DNA of 64,000 nucleotides from Candidatus Thiodiazotropha sp. LNASS1 (GTDB lineage Bacteria; Pseudomonadota; Gammaproteobacteria; Chromatiales; Chromatiaceae). Positions 56,846 through 64,000 of the stretch are shown here, piece after piece. The notes under the pieces were generated by a model. It did not search any database. It was not told the DNA's origin and saw nothing but the letters and a program-made list of their open reading frames with translations. A program made the position numbers and the translations under genes. Positions within the stretch are counted from its first letter, which is position 1. Each line of letters opens with the position of its first letter. The stretch lies in assembly GCF_964212655.1 (NCBI RefSeq), contig NZ_OZ156465.1, forward strand, positions 434,001 through 498,000, in the 5' to 3' direction.

Positions 56846-59776
56846 ATGATTTTTCAACAGGGGGTTCGGGTGAGGGAGCTGGAAGAGCGTATTCAAACCA
56901 TTGGTCACCAGATGTGGGCCGAGATGCAGTCGAGGTCCGATACCCACCCTCGAGGATGGATCGATCGATTGCTTGCCCAATTGTTGGCTGACGATCAGTT
57001 TCGCCTGCAAGGTCTTCGCTTCGTCGACACCGTACCGGTGCTGACTGACGACGCACAGCTTGTGAACCATTTCAGGGAATATTTCTCAGTACTCGAAGGT
57101 CGTCGCCTGCCGCCGCTGCTGGCCTGGGGGATCAGGCGCAGCACATCTCCGGCACTACCGACAATGCTGGCACCGGTCATCCGCACTGCCGTACGGCGGG
57201 TAGCGCAGCGTTTTATCGCCGCCGAAGACGCTGACGGCATACTGGATTGTGTGGCAAAGCTGCATGGAAGAGGGATTCGCGCAAGTCTGGATATGCTGGG
57301 TGAAGCGACTGTGAGTGAGGCGGAAGCCCTGGGCTATCAACAGGCCTATCTCGACTTGATTGCCAGGGCTTCCGAAGGTAGTAAAGCCTCTGGTTGGGAC
57401 ACTGACTTGAACCTCTCGATAAAGGTCTCTTCTCTCTATTCACAGATCTCGGCCGTTGACAGTGAAGGCAGTATCATTCAATTGGCCGAGCGTTTGAGAC
57501 CGATCTGCCATGCCGCCATGACAGCGGGACTCACGCTCACCCTCGATATGGAGCAGTACGACTTTAAGGCGATCATCCTGCAACTGTTCAAACGGTTGGC
57601 CATGGAGGAGTCGTTGCGCCAATGGAAAGGGATGGGGATAGCCATCCAGGCCTATCTGCGTGATGCAGATAGTGACCTGGACGAGCTCTTATCATGGGTC
57701 GAACTCAGGGGCACGCCCATTATGGTGCGTTTGGTGCGTGGCGCCTACTGGGATATGGAAACCGTGGTTGCAAGGCAGCAGGGATGGCCGGTACCTGTTT
57801 GGCCCACCAAAGGTGAAACCGATGCCTGCTTTGAACGCTCCCTGGTCCGGCTTTTTGAATCGCCGCTGATCAGGCCGGCAGTGGCTACTCATAACCTGCG
57901 TAGCATTGCCTGTGCCATAGCACTGGCAGAGAAGACGGGTAGAGGTCGGGACGAGTACGAGTTTCAAATGCTGCATGGAATGTCAGGTGCATTGGAACCC
58001 CTGATAACCGATCGAGAGTTGACTTTGCGCCATTATCTACCGTTTGGCGAGTTACTGCAGGGTATTGCCTATCTGGTAAGGCGCCTGCTGGAGAACTCTT
58101 CGGATCAATCGATTCTACCCCTGATGCCGAAACTGGACATCACCCGGATATTACAGCCTCCCCAGACAGGCGATGCGGAGGAATCGCCGACCCTGCAAGG
58201 ATTTACCAATCAGCCGTTGCATCGATTCACTCAATTTTCAGAGCGCGAGGATTTTGTTTCTGCACTCGAGGCGGTGGAGAGCGAGCTGGGTAAAACCTAC
58301 CCGCTGATGTTATCGGGCCACATTGCTTTGGAGGAGCATGTCATCGAATCCACCAATCCCGCCGATACGACGCAACTGATCGGCAGGGTTGTCAGTGCCG
58401 GTGCGGATGATGCTGAAATGGCGATTAGGCAGGCCCAGTCGGCCTGCAGCGACTGGCGGGCGAGGTGTTTCAGCGAACGGGCGGACTACCTGGATCGTAT
58501 TGCCGGTGCATTGGCCGGTCAGCGTGACCGGTTTGCCGCATGGGAGGTGAAAGAAGCGGGTAAGGGGTGGACAGAGGCGGATGCGGATGTGGCGGAGGCG
58601 ATCGACTTTCTTCACTACTATGCGGAACGTGCGCGAGCCCTCGACAGGGGACAAAACTCATCCCTGCCGGGGGAGGAGAATTGGCTTACCTACCAACCCA
58701 TGGGTATTGGTGTGGTGCTTCCACCCTGGAATTTTCCATTGGCGATCCCCGTCGGCATGTTATCGGCCGCCATAGCCTGTGGTAATTGTGTGATTCTCAA
58801 ACCCGCGTCACAGACGCCTGTGGTTGCCTGGCACTTTTGTCGGCTGCTACAGCAAATAGGACTCCCCGAGGGCGTTGTGACCTGTCTCCCGGGGAGTGGG
58901 GCTGAGATAGGTGAAGCACTGGTACGCGACCCACGCACCCATTTTGTCGCCTTTACCGGCTCAAGGGAGGTGGGTCTGCATCTCCATCATCTGATGTCAC
59001 AATCCATAGAGGGGCAGCGTCATGTCAAGCGCCTGATTGCCGAGATGGGTGGCAAGAATGCGATCATTATCGATGCGGATGCCGATCTCGACGATGCGGT
59101 TGCAGGAGTTATCGACTCCGCCTTTGGATATCAGGGGCAGAAATGCAGTGCCTGTTCCAGGGTGATATGCCTGGACTCGATCCATGACAGATTCGTATCC
59201 CGTCTGACTGAGGCGACACGCAGTCTCTCTGTCGGTGATCCAGCGGAGCCTCGCAACAGGATCGGCCCGGTAATCAGTACCGAGGCAAAACAGCGCATTC
59301 AGCAACGTATCGAGGAGGCCAGGATCACGGCGCACCTACACTACATCGGAGCCTCGAAATCGAATCAGGCCCACTATCTGGCACCGGTTATCTTCACCGA
59401 TGTGGAAGAGGAGTCGCCGTTGGCGCAAGAGGAGATATTCGGGCCGGTGTTGGCGGTGATGCGCGCGACAGATTTCCAGGACGCCCTGCGCATTGCAAAC
59501 AGCACCGCCTATGCGCTAACCGGAGGGGTCTATTCCCGTCTGCCATCCCATTTGGTACAGGCAAAGCGGGAGTTTGCTGTGGGAAATCTCTATATCAATC
59601 GCAAAATTACTCGCGCCATGGTCCACCGACAGCCTTTCGGTGGTTTCAAGTTGAGTGGGATGGGTTTCAAGGCGGGTGGTCCCGACTATCTGCTGCAATT
59701 TCTGCAGGCCAAAAATGTAACCGAAAACACATTGCGGAGAGGTTTCGCCCCCGTTAATCCGACTATTGGAGATTAA
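56846..59776 (+). CDS. putA: Bifunctional proline dehydrogenase / P5C dehydrogenase
   Basis: The 976-residue PutA lacks the N-terminal ribbon-helix-helix DNA-binding domain, so it is a short, purely enzymatic type. The proline dehydrogenase barrel includes TLTLDMEQYDFKAI, IQAYLRDADSDL, VRLVRGAYWDMET and QMLHGMSGAL. The aldehyde dehydrogenase part has PPWNFPLAIPVGM, the catalytic Glu in LIAEMGGKNAII and the catalytic Cys in GYQGQKCSACSR. It oxidises proline to glutamate, passing electrons to quinone and NAD+. Confidence 0.95.
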   Translation: MIFQQGVRVRELEERIQTIGHQMWAEMQSRSDTHPRGWIDRLLAQLLADDQFRLQGLRFVDTVPVLTDDAQLVNHFREYFSVLEGRRLPPLLAWGIRRSTSPALPTMLAPVIRTAVRRVAQRFIAAEDADGILDCVAKLHGRGIRASLDMLGEATVSEAEALGYQQAYLDLIARASEGSKASGWDTDLNLSIKVSSLYSQISAVDSEGSIIQLAERLRPICHAAMTAGLTLTLDMEQYDFKAIILQLFKRLAMEESLRQWKGMGIAIQAYLRDADSDLDELLSWVELRGTPIMVRLVRGAYWDMETVVARQQGWPVPVWPTKGETDACFERSLVRLFESPLIRPAVATHNLRSIACAIALAEKTGRGRDEYEFQMLHGMSGALEPLITDRELTLRHYLPFGELLQGIAYLVRRLLENSSDQSILPLMPKLDITRILQPPQTGDAEESPTLQGFTNQPLHRFTQFSEREDFVSALEAVESELGKTYPLMLSGHIALEEHVIESTNPADTTQLIGRVVSAGADDAEMAIRQAQSACSDWRARCFSERADYLDRIAGALAGQRDRFAAWEVKEAGKGWTEADADVAEAIDFLHYYAERARALDRGQNSSLPGEENWLTYQPMGIGVVLPPWNFPLAIPVGMLSAAIACGNCVILKPASQTPVVAWHFCRLLQQIGLPEGVVTCLPGSGAEIGEALVRDPRTHFVAFTGSREVGLHLHHLMSQSIEGQRHVKRLIAEMGGKNAIIIDADADLDDAVAGVIDSAFGYQGQKCSACSRVICLDSIHDRFVSRLTEATRSLSVGDPAEPRNRIGPVISTEAKQRIQQRIEEARITAHLHYIGASKSNQAHYLAPVIFTDVEEESPLAQEEIFGPVLAVMRATDFQDALRIANSTAYALTGGVYSRLPSHLVQAKREFAVGNLYINRKITRAMVHRQPFGGFKLSGMGFKAGGPDYLLQFLQAKNVTENTLRRGFAPVNPTIGD

Positions 59777-59999
59777 TCCGGGTTTTGCAATGCATATTAG
59801 CTAATATTTGCGAGAATTAACGATACGCTGTGTATATAATTATGTGTGAAATCAAAACAACTAAATGACCACAGGATTTCCAATTGCCAGTTAATTGTCC
59901 AGGCCTTACCTGATGTGAAAATTAAACCCGGTAAAATTAAGGTTTTTTGGCTGAGAGCCTCTTAAAGGTAACTAAAAAAGATAATTGATTGAAGTCGAT

Positions 60000-61055
60000 A
60001 TGGAAAAAAAGCCTGAGAGAAGAACAATGGGCGCATACCCAAAATCTCAAGAAAAAGCTGGTGAGATCTTCCGTCTGACAGTCGCCTTTCTGGCGAAACA
60101 TGAGCTAATTATCAATCCTGTCAATTTCAGCATTGCATACCACTATGTCCTCGGTGAGGATCCCGCTCTGAACGCACGCTTGGACGAGCTGCTGAAGAGT
60201 GATAAGGGTTGGCAGGAAGAAACTGTAGGGAAGCTGTTCAGACACTATGTCTGCAATTGTGATGAAGCGGTGTTGAGGGATCTGAGAGAGGAACTGATGG
60301 ATATCGTCGCCCATACCTTGGGGACCATGATCGATCTGACCGGTAAGACTTCGATAACCAATGAAAAGATTAAAACGCATATCGATACCTTGGCGGAAAG
60401 TAACAGGATTGAAAGCGTCATGCAGGCGGTTTCTTCGATCATATCTGAGACCCGCTCACTGGTTACCGAGACGAATCAGTTTGAGACACAACTGCTCAAT
60501 TCAACTGACGAGGTTGAGAAACTCAAGGAGGAGCTGAGTTATGCCAGGCAGGAAGCGATGCTGGATCCGCTGACGGGGGTGATGAATCGACGTGGATTCG
60601 ATCAGACACTCGCCTCGATGATCAGTGAGATAGACCAGCAACATACTGCCAATTTCTGTCTGGTGCTCATAGACATTGATAAATTCAAGGAGGTTAACGA
60701 TAACCATGGCCATCTGCTGGGAGATAAGGTGCTGCGCGCAGTGGCGGAGTTGTTAAATCGTCATACCAAGGGAAAAGACGCCTGTGCGCGTTTTGGCGGT
60801 GATGAGTTCGCCATCCTGCTGCCGGATATAGGTTCCAACAATGCGCGGAACCTGGCCGAGCATTTCCGTACCGTTATCGAGAAGATCGTACTCAAACGAC
60901 CGAATACCGGGAGTGTCGTCGGTGGCATTTCGGCATCGATCGGTGTGGCCGCATTCCGTATGGGGGAGTCCTGCGAAGATTTTCTCAACCGCTGTGATCA
61001 GGCGCTCTATCGCTCTAAATCGCTGGGCAGAAATCGGGTGACGCTGGCGGATTGA
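60000..61055 (+). CDS. Diguanylate cyclase (GGDEF) with N-terminal helical region
   Basis: ATG 60000 is preferred over TTG 59985; GGATAA-like ribosome-binding sequence is weak. Residues about 15-170 are helical and possibly coiled-coil (sensor or DcpG-like), followed by a GGDEF domain with active-site GGDEF. The inhibitory RxxD position reads KGKD, so Arg is replaced by Lys and product inhibition may be weak. No membrane helix is predicted. Confidence 0.85.
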   Translation: MEKKPERRTMGAYPKSQEKAGEIFRLTVAFLAKHELIINPVNFSIAYHYVLGEDPALNARLDELLKSDKGWQEETVGKLFRHYVCNCDEAVLRDLREELMDIVAHTLGTMIDLTGKTSITNEKIKTHIDTLAESNRIESVMQAVSSIISETRSLVTETNQFETQLLNSTDEVEKLKEELSYARQEAMLDPLTGVMNRRGFDQTLASMISEIDQQHTANFCLVLIDIDKFKEVNDNHGHLLGDKVLRAVAELLNRHTKGKDACARFGGDEFAILLPDIGSNNARNLAEHFRTVIEKIVLKRPNTGSVVGGISASIGVAAFRMGESCEDFLNRCDQALYRSKSLGRNRVTLAD

Positions 61056-61085
61056 TTTGAATCCCTTTCAAAGGATTCAAATCAA
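61052..61085. terminator. Perfect 13-bp stem-loop over the stop codon
   Basis: TTGATTTGAATCC pairs exactly with GGATTCAAATCAA across the loop CTTTCAAA. The stem includes the TGA stop of the GGDEF gene. It lacks a long T-run, so it may be a weak terminator or an mRNA-stabilising hairpin. Confidence 0.6.
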
Positions 61086-61091
61086 TATGTA

Positions 61092-61115
61092 TTAGGGCCT
61101 GTTAACAGGCCCTAA
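61092..61115. repeat. Perfect 24-bp palindrome
   Basis: TTAGGGCCTGTT is followed at once by its exact reverse complement. It lies 7 bases after the hairpin at 61052-61085, between convergent genes, and may act as a second terminator stem in either direction or as an operator. Confidence 0.8.
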
Positions 61116-61168
61116 CCGGCATCTGAATGGTTTGTTTTCAGGGTCGTAATTAACAACATCCTGAAAGG

Positions 61169-62110
61169 TCAGGCTTGAGATATTTTCTCAAAGGTTCTTT
61201 CCATCTCTCCGCGCATCGCGCTATCAGGCATCTTTCCAAAACCTGCGCTCATATTGTCAAGGACATGGTGTACCTTTGAGGTTGCAGGTATGGCACAAGT
61301 GATGGCTGGATGGGAGACGATATATTTAAGGAAGAACTGCGCCCAACTGTTGCAGTCGAATTCATCCACCCATTCCGGCAGCGGTTCCTCTTTCACCCGT
61401 CTGAACAGGCTGCCTCGCGCAAAGGGACGATTTGCGATCACAGCAATCCCCCTGTCCATCGCCAAGGGTAACAGCCTGTTTTCTACTGCCCGGTCTCTGA
61501 TATTGTAACTCAGTTGAACAAAGTCGAAAGGATTGTTCGAGAGAGCCCGATACAACTCATCATGATCACGGCCATGAGATGTCGTAATGCCGACATATCG
61601 GATCTTACCCTCCGTTTTCATCCTCTTCAGTGTCTCAAGGTGTACTCGCCAGTCTCTCAGATTGTGAATCTGTATGAGATCGAAACGTTCGACGCCCCAC
61701 AGCTTCCTCGAGAGTTCCATCTGAGTGACACCATGCTCTTTTCCGTCTGTCCAGACCTTGGTGGCGGCAAACAGTGATCCCGGTTGAGTACGTTTTAACA
61801 AGGTACCGAGTACATGTTCAGCGGAGCCGTACATAGGGGATGAATCGATCAGTGATCCTCCCATTTTAAAAAACTGCTCCAATACCTTGCCGAGCTTGGC
61901 TATCTTTTCACTGTTTCCGGCAGAATCAAAGGTGCGTGAGGTGCCCATTCCAATGACGGGTAATCTCTCATTGCTGGCGGGTATCGTTTTTTTGATTGCT
62001 GTTCGTTCTACAGCCTGAATCAAGCTGGGAGTGAGCCAACAGCTGCCGGCCATAGCGGCCATCATTTTGAGCAGTGCCCTGCGTCCAATCGGCTTATCCG
62101 ATCCGTTCAT
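61169..62110 (-). CDS. Tat-exported aldo/keto reductase
   Basis: ATG 62110 has GGAGG upstream and gives 313 residues. The N-terminus has a twin-arginine signal (GRRALLKMMAAMAG). The AKR barrel shows Asp in LIDSSPMYGS, Tyr of SPMYG, Lys in FAATKVW and His in IQIHNLRD, the standard catalytic tetrad. A periplasmic location for an NAD(P)H-dependent fold is unusual. It overlaps the upstream transporter gene by 17 bases, suggesting an operon. Confidence 0.85.
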   Translation of the reverse strand: MNGSDKPIGRRALLKMMAAMAGSCWLTPSLIQAVERTAIKKTIPASNERLPVIGMGTSRTFDSAGNSEKIAKLGKVLEQFFKMGGSLIDSSPMYGSAEHVLGTLLKRTQPGSLFAATKVWTDGKEHGVTQMELSRKLWGVERFDLIQIHNLRDWRVHLETLKRMKTEGKIRYVGITTSHGRDHDELYRALSNNPFDFVQLSYNIRDRAVENRLLPLAMDRGIAVIANRPFARGSLFRRVKEEPLPEWVDEFDCNSWAQFFLKYIVSHPAITCAIPATSKVHHVLDNMSAGFGKMPDSAMRGEMERTFEKISQA

Positions 62111-63422
62111 AGCGTCCTCCTGCAGAAGTAGCATGCAGTCCATTCGCCATGATAGTTTGCCGCCGTCCCAGTCTGTATGCAATCCATGCCCAAAACAGGG
62201 AGATCGGTACGGCGATCCAGGCGATGCCGGAGAGCGTGAAGCCGACCGATTTAAGACCTGCATAGACCCAGGAGCTGACGGCATCCCCGCCGCGATAGAC
62301 TACGGTATCGATAAAATTCTTTGCCTTATATTTCTCTTCCCGACTAAGGACTACATATAGCATCTCGCGGGCCGGTCGCATAATGGCGTAATTTCCCGCC
62401 CGCCTCATTACTTGAACAGCGATCAATACTGGTAGTGCCGGATAGAATCCCAACAATACAAAGCCGAAAGCAAGTAGCAGAGGGATCAAAGCCAATGTAA
62501 TACCCAGGCCAACTCCCTTCACCAGGCGTGATGTCACAAAGGTCTGCAACAATAGAGTAAGCAGATTCACGCTGAGATCGATCGCAGCAAAAACAGATGT
62601 GCGCGTTTCCGAGTCGGAAAATGCATCTTTGACGATCTGTGCCTGTTGAAAATAGAGGAAAGTAGAGAGCAGTGTAAACAAAAGCATCAACAGGCAGATT
62701 CCCAGCAAGTAGGGGGAGGTGAGGGCAAGGCGTATACCGTCCAGGATTGCTCCTCCCAGCGGCTTGTCATCGAGTCGATGAGGTTCATTGACCTCATGCC
62801 GGGTACGTTGCCAGGCGATCAGCCGATAAATGCTGATGATAGATAGACCAAGCAGTCCGGCCGATATCAACAGCATTGATGCATTGCCGACAGATTGAAC
62901 CAGGAAGGTTGTCAAGAGTGGTCCCGTAATCGCGCCGATAGTTCCTCCTGTGGCGATTACGGCAAACAGCCGTCTTGCCTGTTCATTATTGAACAGATCG
63001 GTCATAAAGCTCCAGAAGACCGAGACAACAAACAGATTAAAGACACTCAACCAGACGAAAAAGATCCGGGCAGTAAGGATCTGTGAAAATCCGGATTCGA
63101 AAAGCAGATAGAAGAGCAGAATATTGACGATAAAAAAATAGTAGATGTAGGGTAGAAATGATTTGCGTTGCAGATGTGATGTCACATAACCAAACAGTGG
63201 CACTGCCAGCAGCATGACGATAAAGGTGGCTGTAAACAGCCATTGCAATTTATCTACCCCCGCTATCACTCCCATCTCGTCGCGGATCGGGCGCAGTATG
63301 TAGTAACTGCTGAGCAACGAGAAAAAATAGACAAAGGACCAGATCACCGCACCATATTCACCCGGGTTGATATTGACCATGTTTTTTACATAATTGTGAA
63401 TGGCGAAGCGTCTGATCATCAT
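62094..63422 (-). CDS. MFS-type transporter, NTP/NDP-exchanger-like
   Basis: The 442-residue membrane protein has about 12 helices. The N-terminal FFSLLSSYYILRPIRDEMGV is the segment seen in bacterial proteins related to plastid/rickettsial ATP:ADP exchangers but annotated as MFS. Substrate is unknown. Translation is coupled to the downstream Tat reductase by a 17-base overlap. Confidence 0.8.
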   Translation of the reverse strand: MMIRRFAIHNYVKNMVNINPGEYGAVIWSFVYFFSLLSSYYILRPIRDEMGVIAGVDKLQWLFTATFIVMLLAVPLFGYVTSHLQRKSFLPYIYYFFIVNILLFYLLFESGFSQILTARIFFVWLSVFNLFVVSVFWSFMTDLFNNEQARRLFAVIATGGTIGAITGPLLTTFLVQSVGNASMLLISAGLLGLSIISIYRLIAWQRTRHEVNEPHRLDDKPLGGAILDGIRLALTSPYLLGICLLMLLFTLLSTFLYFQQAQIVKDAFSDSETRTSVFAAIDLSVNLLTLLLQTFVTSRLVKGVGLGITLALIPLLLAFGFVLLGFYPALPVLIAVQVMRRAGNYAIMRPAREMLYVVLSREEKYKAKNFIDTVVYRGGDAVSSWVYAGLKSVGFTLSGIAWIAVPISLFWAWIAYRLGRRQTIMANGLHATSAGGRYERIG

Positions 63423-63650
63423 AGTTTACAGTTGTCAATCCTTATGGTGATGGTCCGGGAGATAGCCGTTAAAATGCTGTTCTGCCGTGCTTTGTGAACT
63501 GCGCACTACCTGAATTATGGGTAATTTAGTAAAAGTTTACGCCATACAAATCCTTCTGTATGACAACACCGCACCCTGCAGAGCGATTAAACCGGCAATC
63601 TATTAAGTTGTCGGGCTGATATTATGCGGAAGTTTACAGGGTGGATCTGC

Positions 63651-64000
63651 TTACCGGCTCTTTTGACTACGCAAACGGTCTAGCAGGGAGTGGGCCTGAT
63701 CGATGAATTCTGTTATCAGTTCAGGGTCAACTCGCCTGTCTTTCTGGTAAAAGATCACTCGATCGCCCCGACTCTCAACCACCCAGCCGGGATTGTTGGC
63801 GAAATGGGTCAGCAGGTCATTATTGAATAACGATCGCACTTTTGCCTCTTCACGGGCGGCCAGACGGTAGTTTTGAGTAAAGTTCGGGGCCTCATCAAAA
63901 GCCACTGTTCTGAAGTCTGTATTCAGCGTGCGTTTAGACCTGTCATTCGGACTCAGATCGAAGTGTGGCAGGGGAGTGATTTCGTGGAAGGCAACCACTG
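63651..64000 (-). CDS. Hypothetical protein, C-terminal part (runs off the window)
   Basis: The frame is open to the window edge on the minus strand. It encodes about 116 residues with FDEAPNFTQNYRLAAREEAKVRSLFNN and VVESRGDRVIFYQKDRRVDPELITEF. No family is recognised; the final part looks like the soluble C-terminus of a larger, possibly membrane-associated protein. Confidence 0.5.
   Translation of the reverse strand, partial: VVAFHEITPLPHFDLSPNDRSKRTLNTDFRTVAFDEAPNFTQNYRLAAREEAKVRSLFNNDLLTHFANNPGWVVESRGDRVIFYQKDRRVDPELITEFIDQAHSLLDRLRSQKSR

Noticed and set aside
59777..59999. c-di-GMP riboswitch before the GGDEF gene
   Set aside because: The leader lacks the conserved GEMM core sequences; no riboswitch can be supported.

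Overview
The window looks like a chromosomal segment of a free-living or host-associated gammaproteobacterium, probably a sulfur oxidiser of the Chromatiales/Sedimenticola/Thiodiazotropha type. This is inference from gene content: trpS-scpA-scpB-rluB order, two multihaem-type periplasmic cytochromes (one resembling thiosulfate dehydrogenase TsdA), a SulP transporter, a tandem thioredoxin-fold protein, several c-di-GMP enzymes and PEP-CTERM proteins. No rRNA or other marker fixes the genus.

Region 1 (1-5.8 kb) is core chromosome: the end of trpS, scpA, scpB, rluB, an endonuclease III-like glycosylase, a convergent diguanylate cyclase, a secreted double thioredoxin-fold protein and tRNA-Lys(TTT).

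Region 2 (5.8-30.5 kb) is an accessory region: AT-richer, full of insertion sequences and broken genes. It holds (a) an Rhs polymorphic-toxin locus that has lost its core, with a Sel1-type candidate immunity gene (6.8-9.4 kb) and an orphan Rhs C-terminal toxin plus candidate immunity gene (26.1-27.2 kb); (b) a four-gene, translationally coupled unit of IS21-type IstA and IstB, a CHC2/TOPRIM/AAA+ primase-helicase-like protein and a tyrosine recombinase (12.7-19.0 kb), with a HigBA-type toxin-antitoxin pair beside it; (c) a type III CBASS antiphage operon, cdnC-HORMA-TRIP13-nucC (20.1-25.7 kb), in which cdnC and the HORMA gene are each split by a different IS3-family element with exact target duplications, while TRIP13 and NucC remain intact. 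A perfect CIRCE (HrcA operator) lies over the putative promoter of this operon; (d) degraded transposase, antitoxin and PEP-CTERM gene remnants, with an IS200-like element sitting in the PEP-CTERM anchor of one of them. Two IS3-family elements are each present twice: a 1259-bp element (7.5 and 22.6 kb, with identical encoded proteins) and a 1204-bp element (10.2 and 20.4 kb, slightly diverged).

Region 3 (30.5-64 kb) is again core-like: small hypotheticals, a PEP-CTERM protein, a very long coiled-coil SPOR protein, mtgA, a SulP transporter, a TsdA-like cytochrome, a MotA/MotB-like proton channel pair, a di-haem peroxidase lipoprotein, RRM and cold-shock RNA chaperones, a GGDEF-EAL sensor, two DEAD-box helicases, yaiI, alkD, a nickel ECF transporter operon (NikL-like, CbiM, CbiQ, CbiO, NikR) with a NikR-like box, putA, another GGDEF protein, and a membrane transporter-Tat aldo/keto reductase operon.

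The most interesting item is the CIRCE-controlled, IS-inactivated CBASS locus. Second is the IS21-type transposase/primase/integrase module, whose TOPRIM and recombinase active-site motifs look altered.
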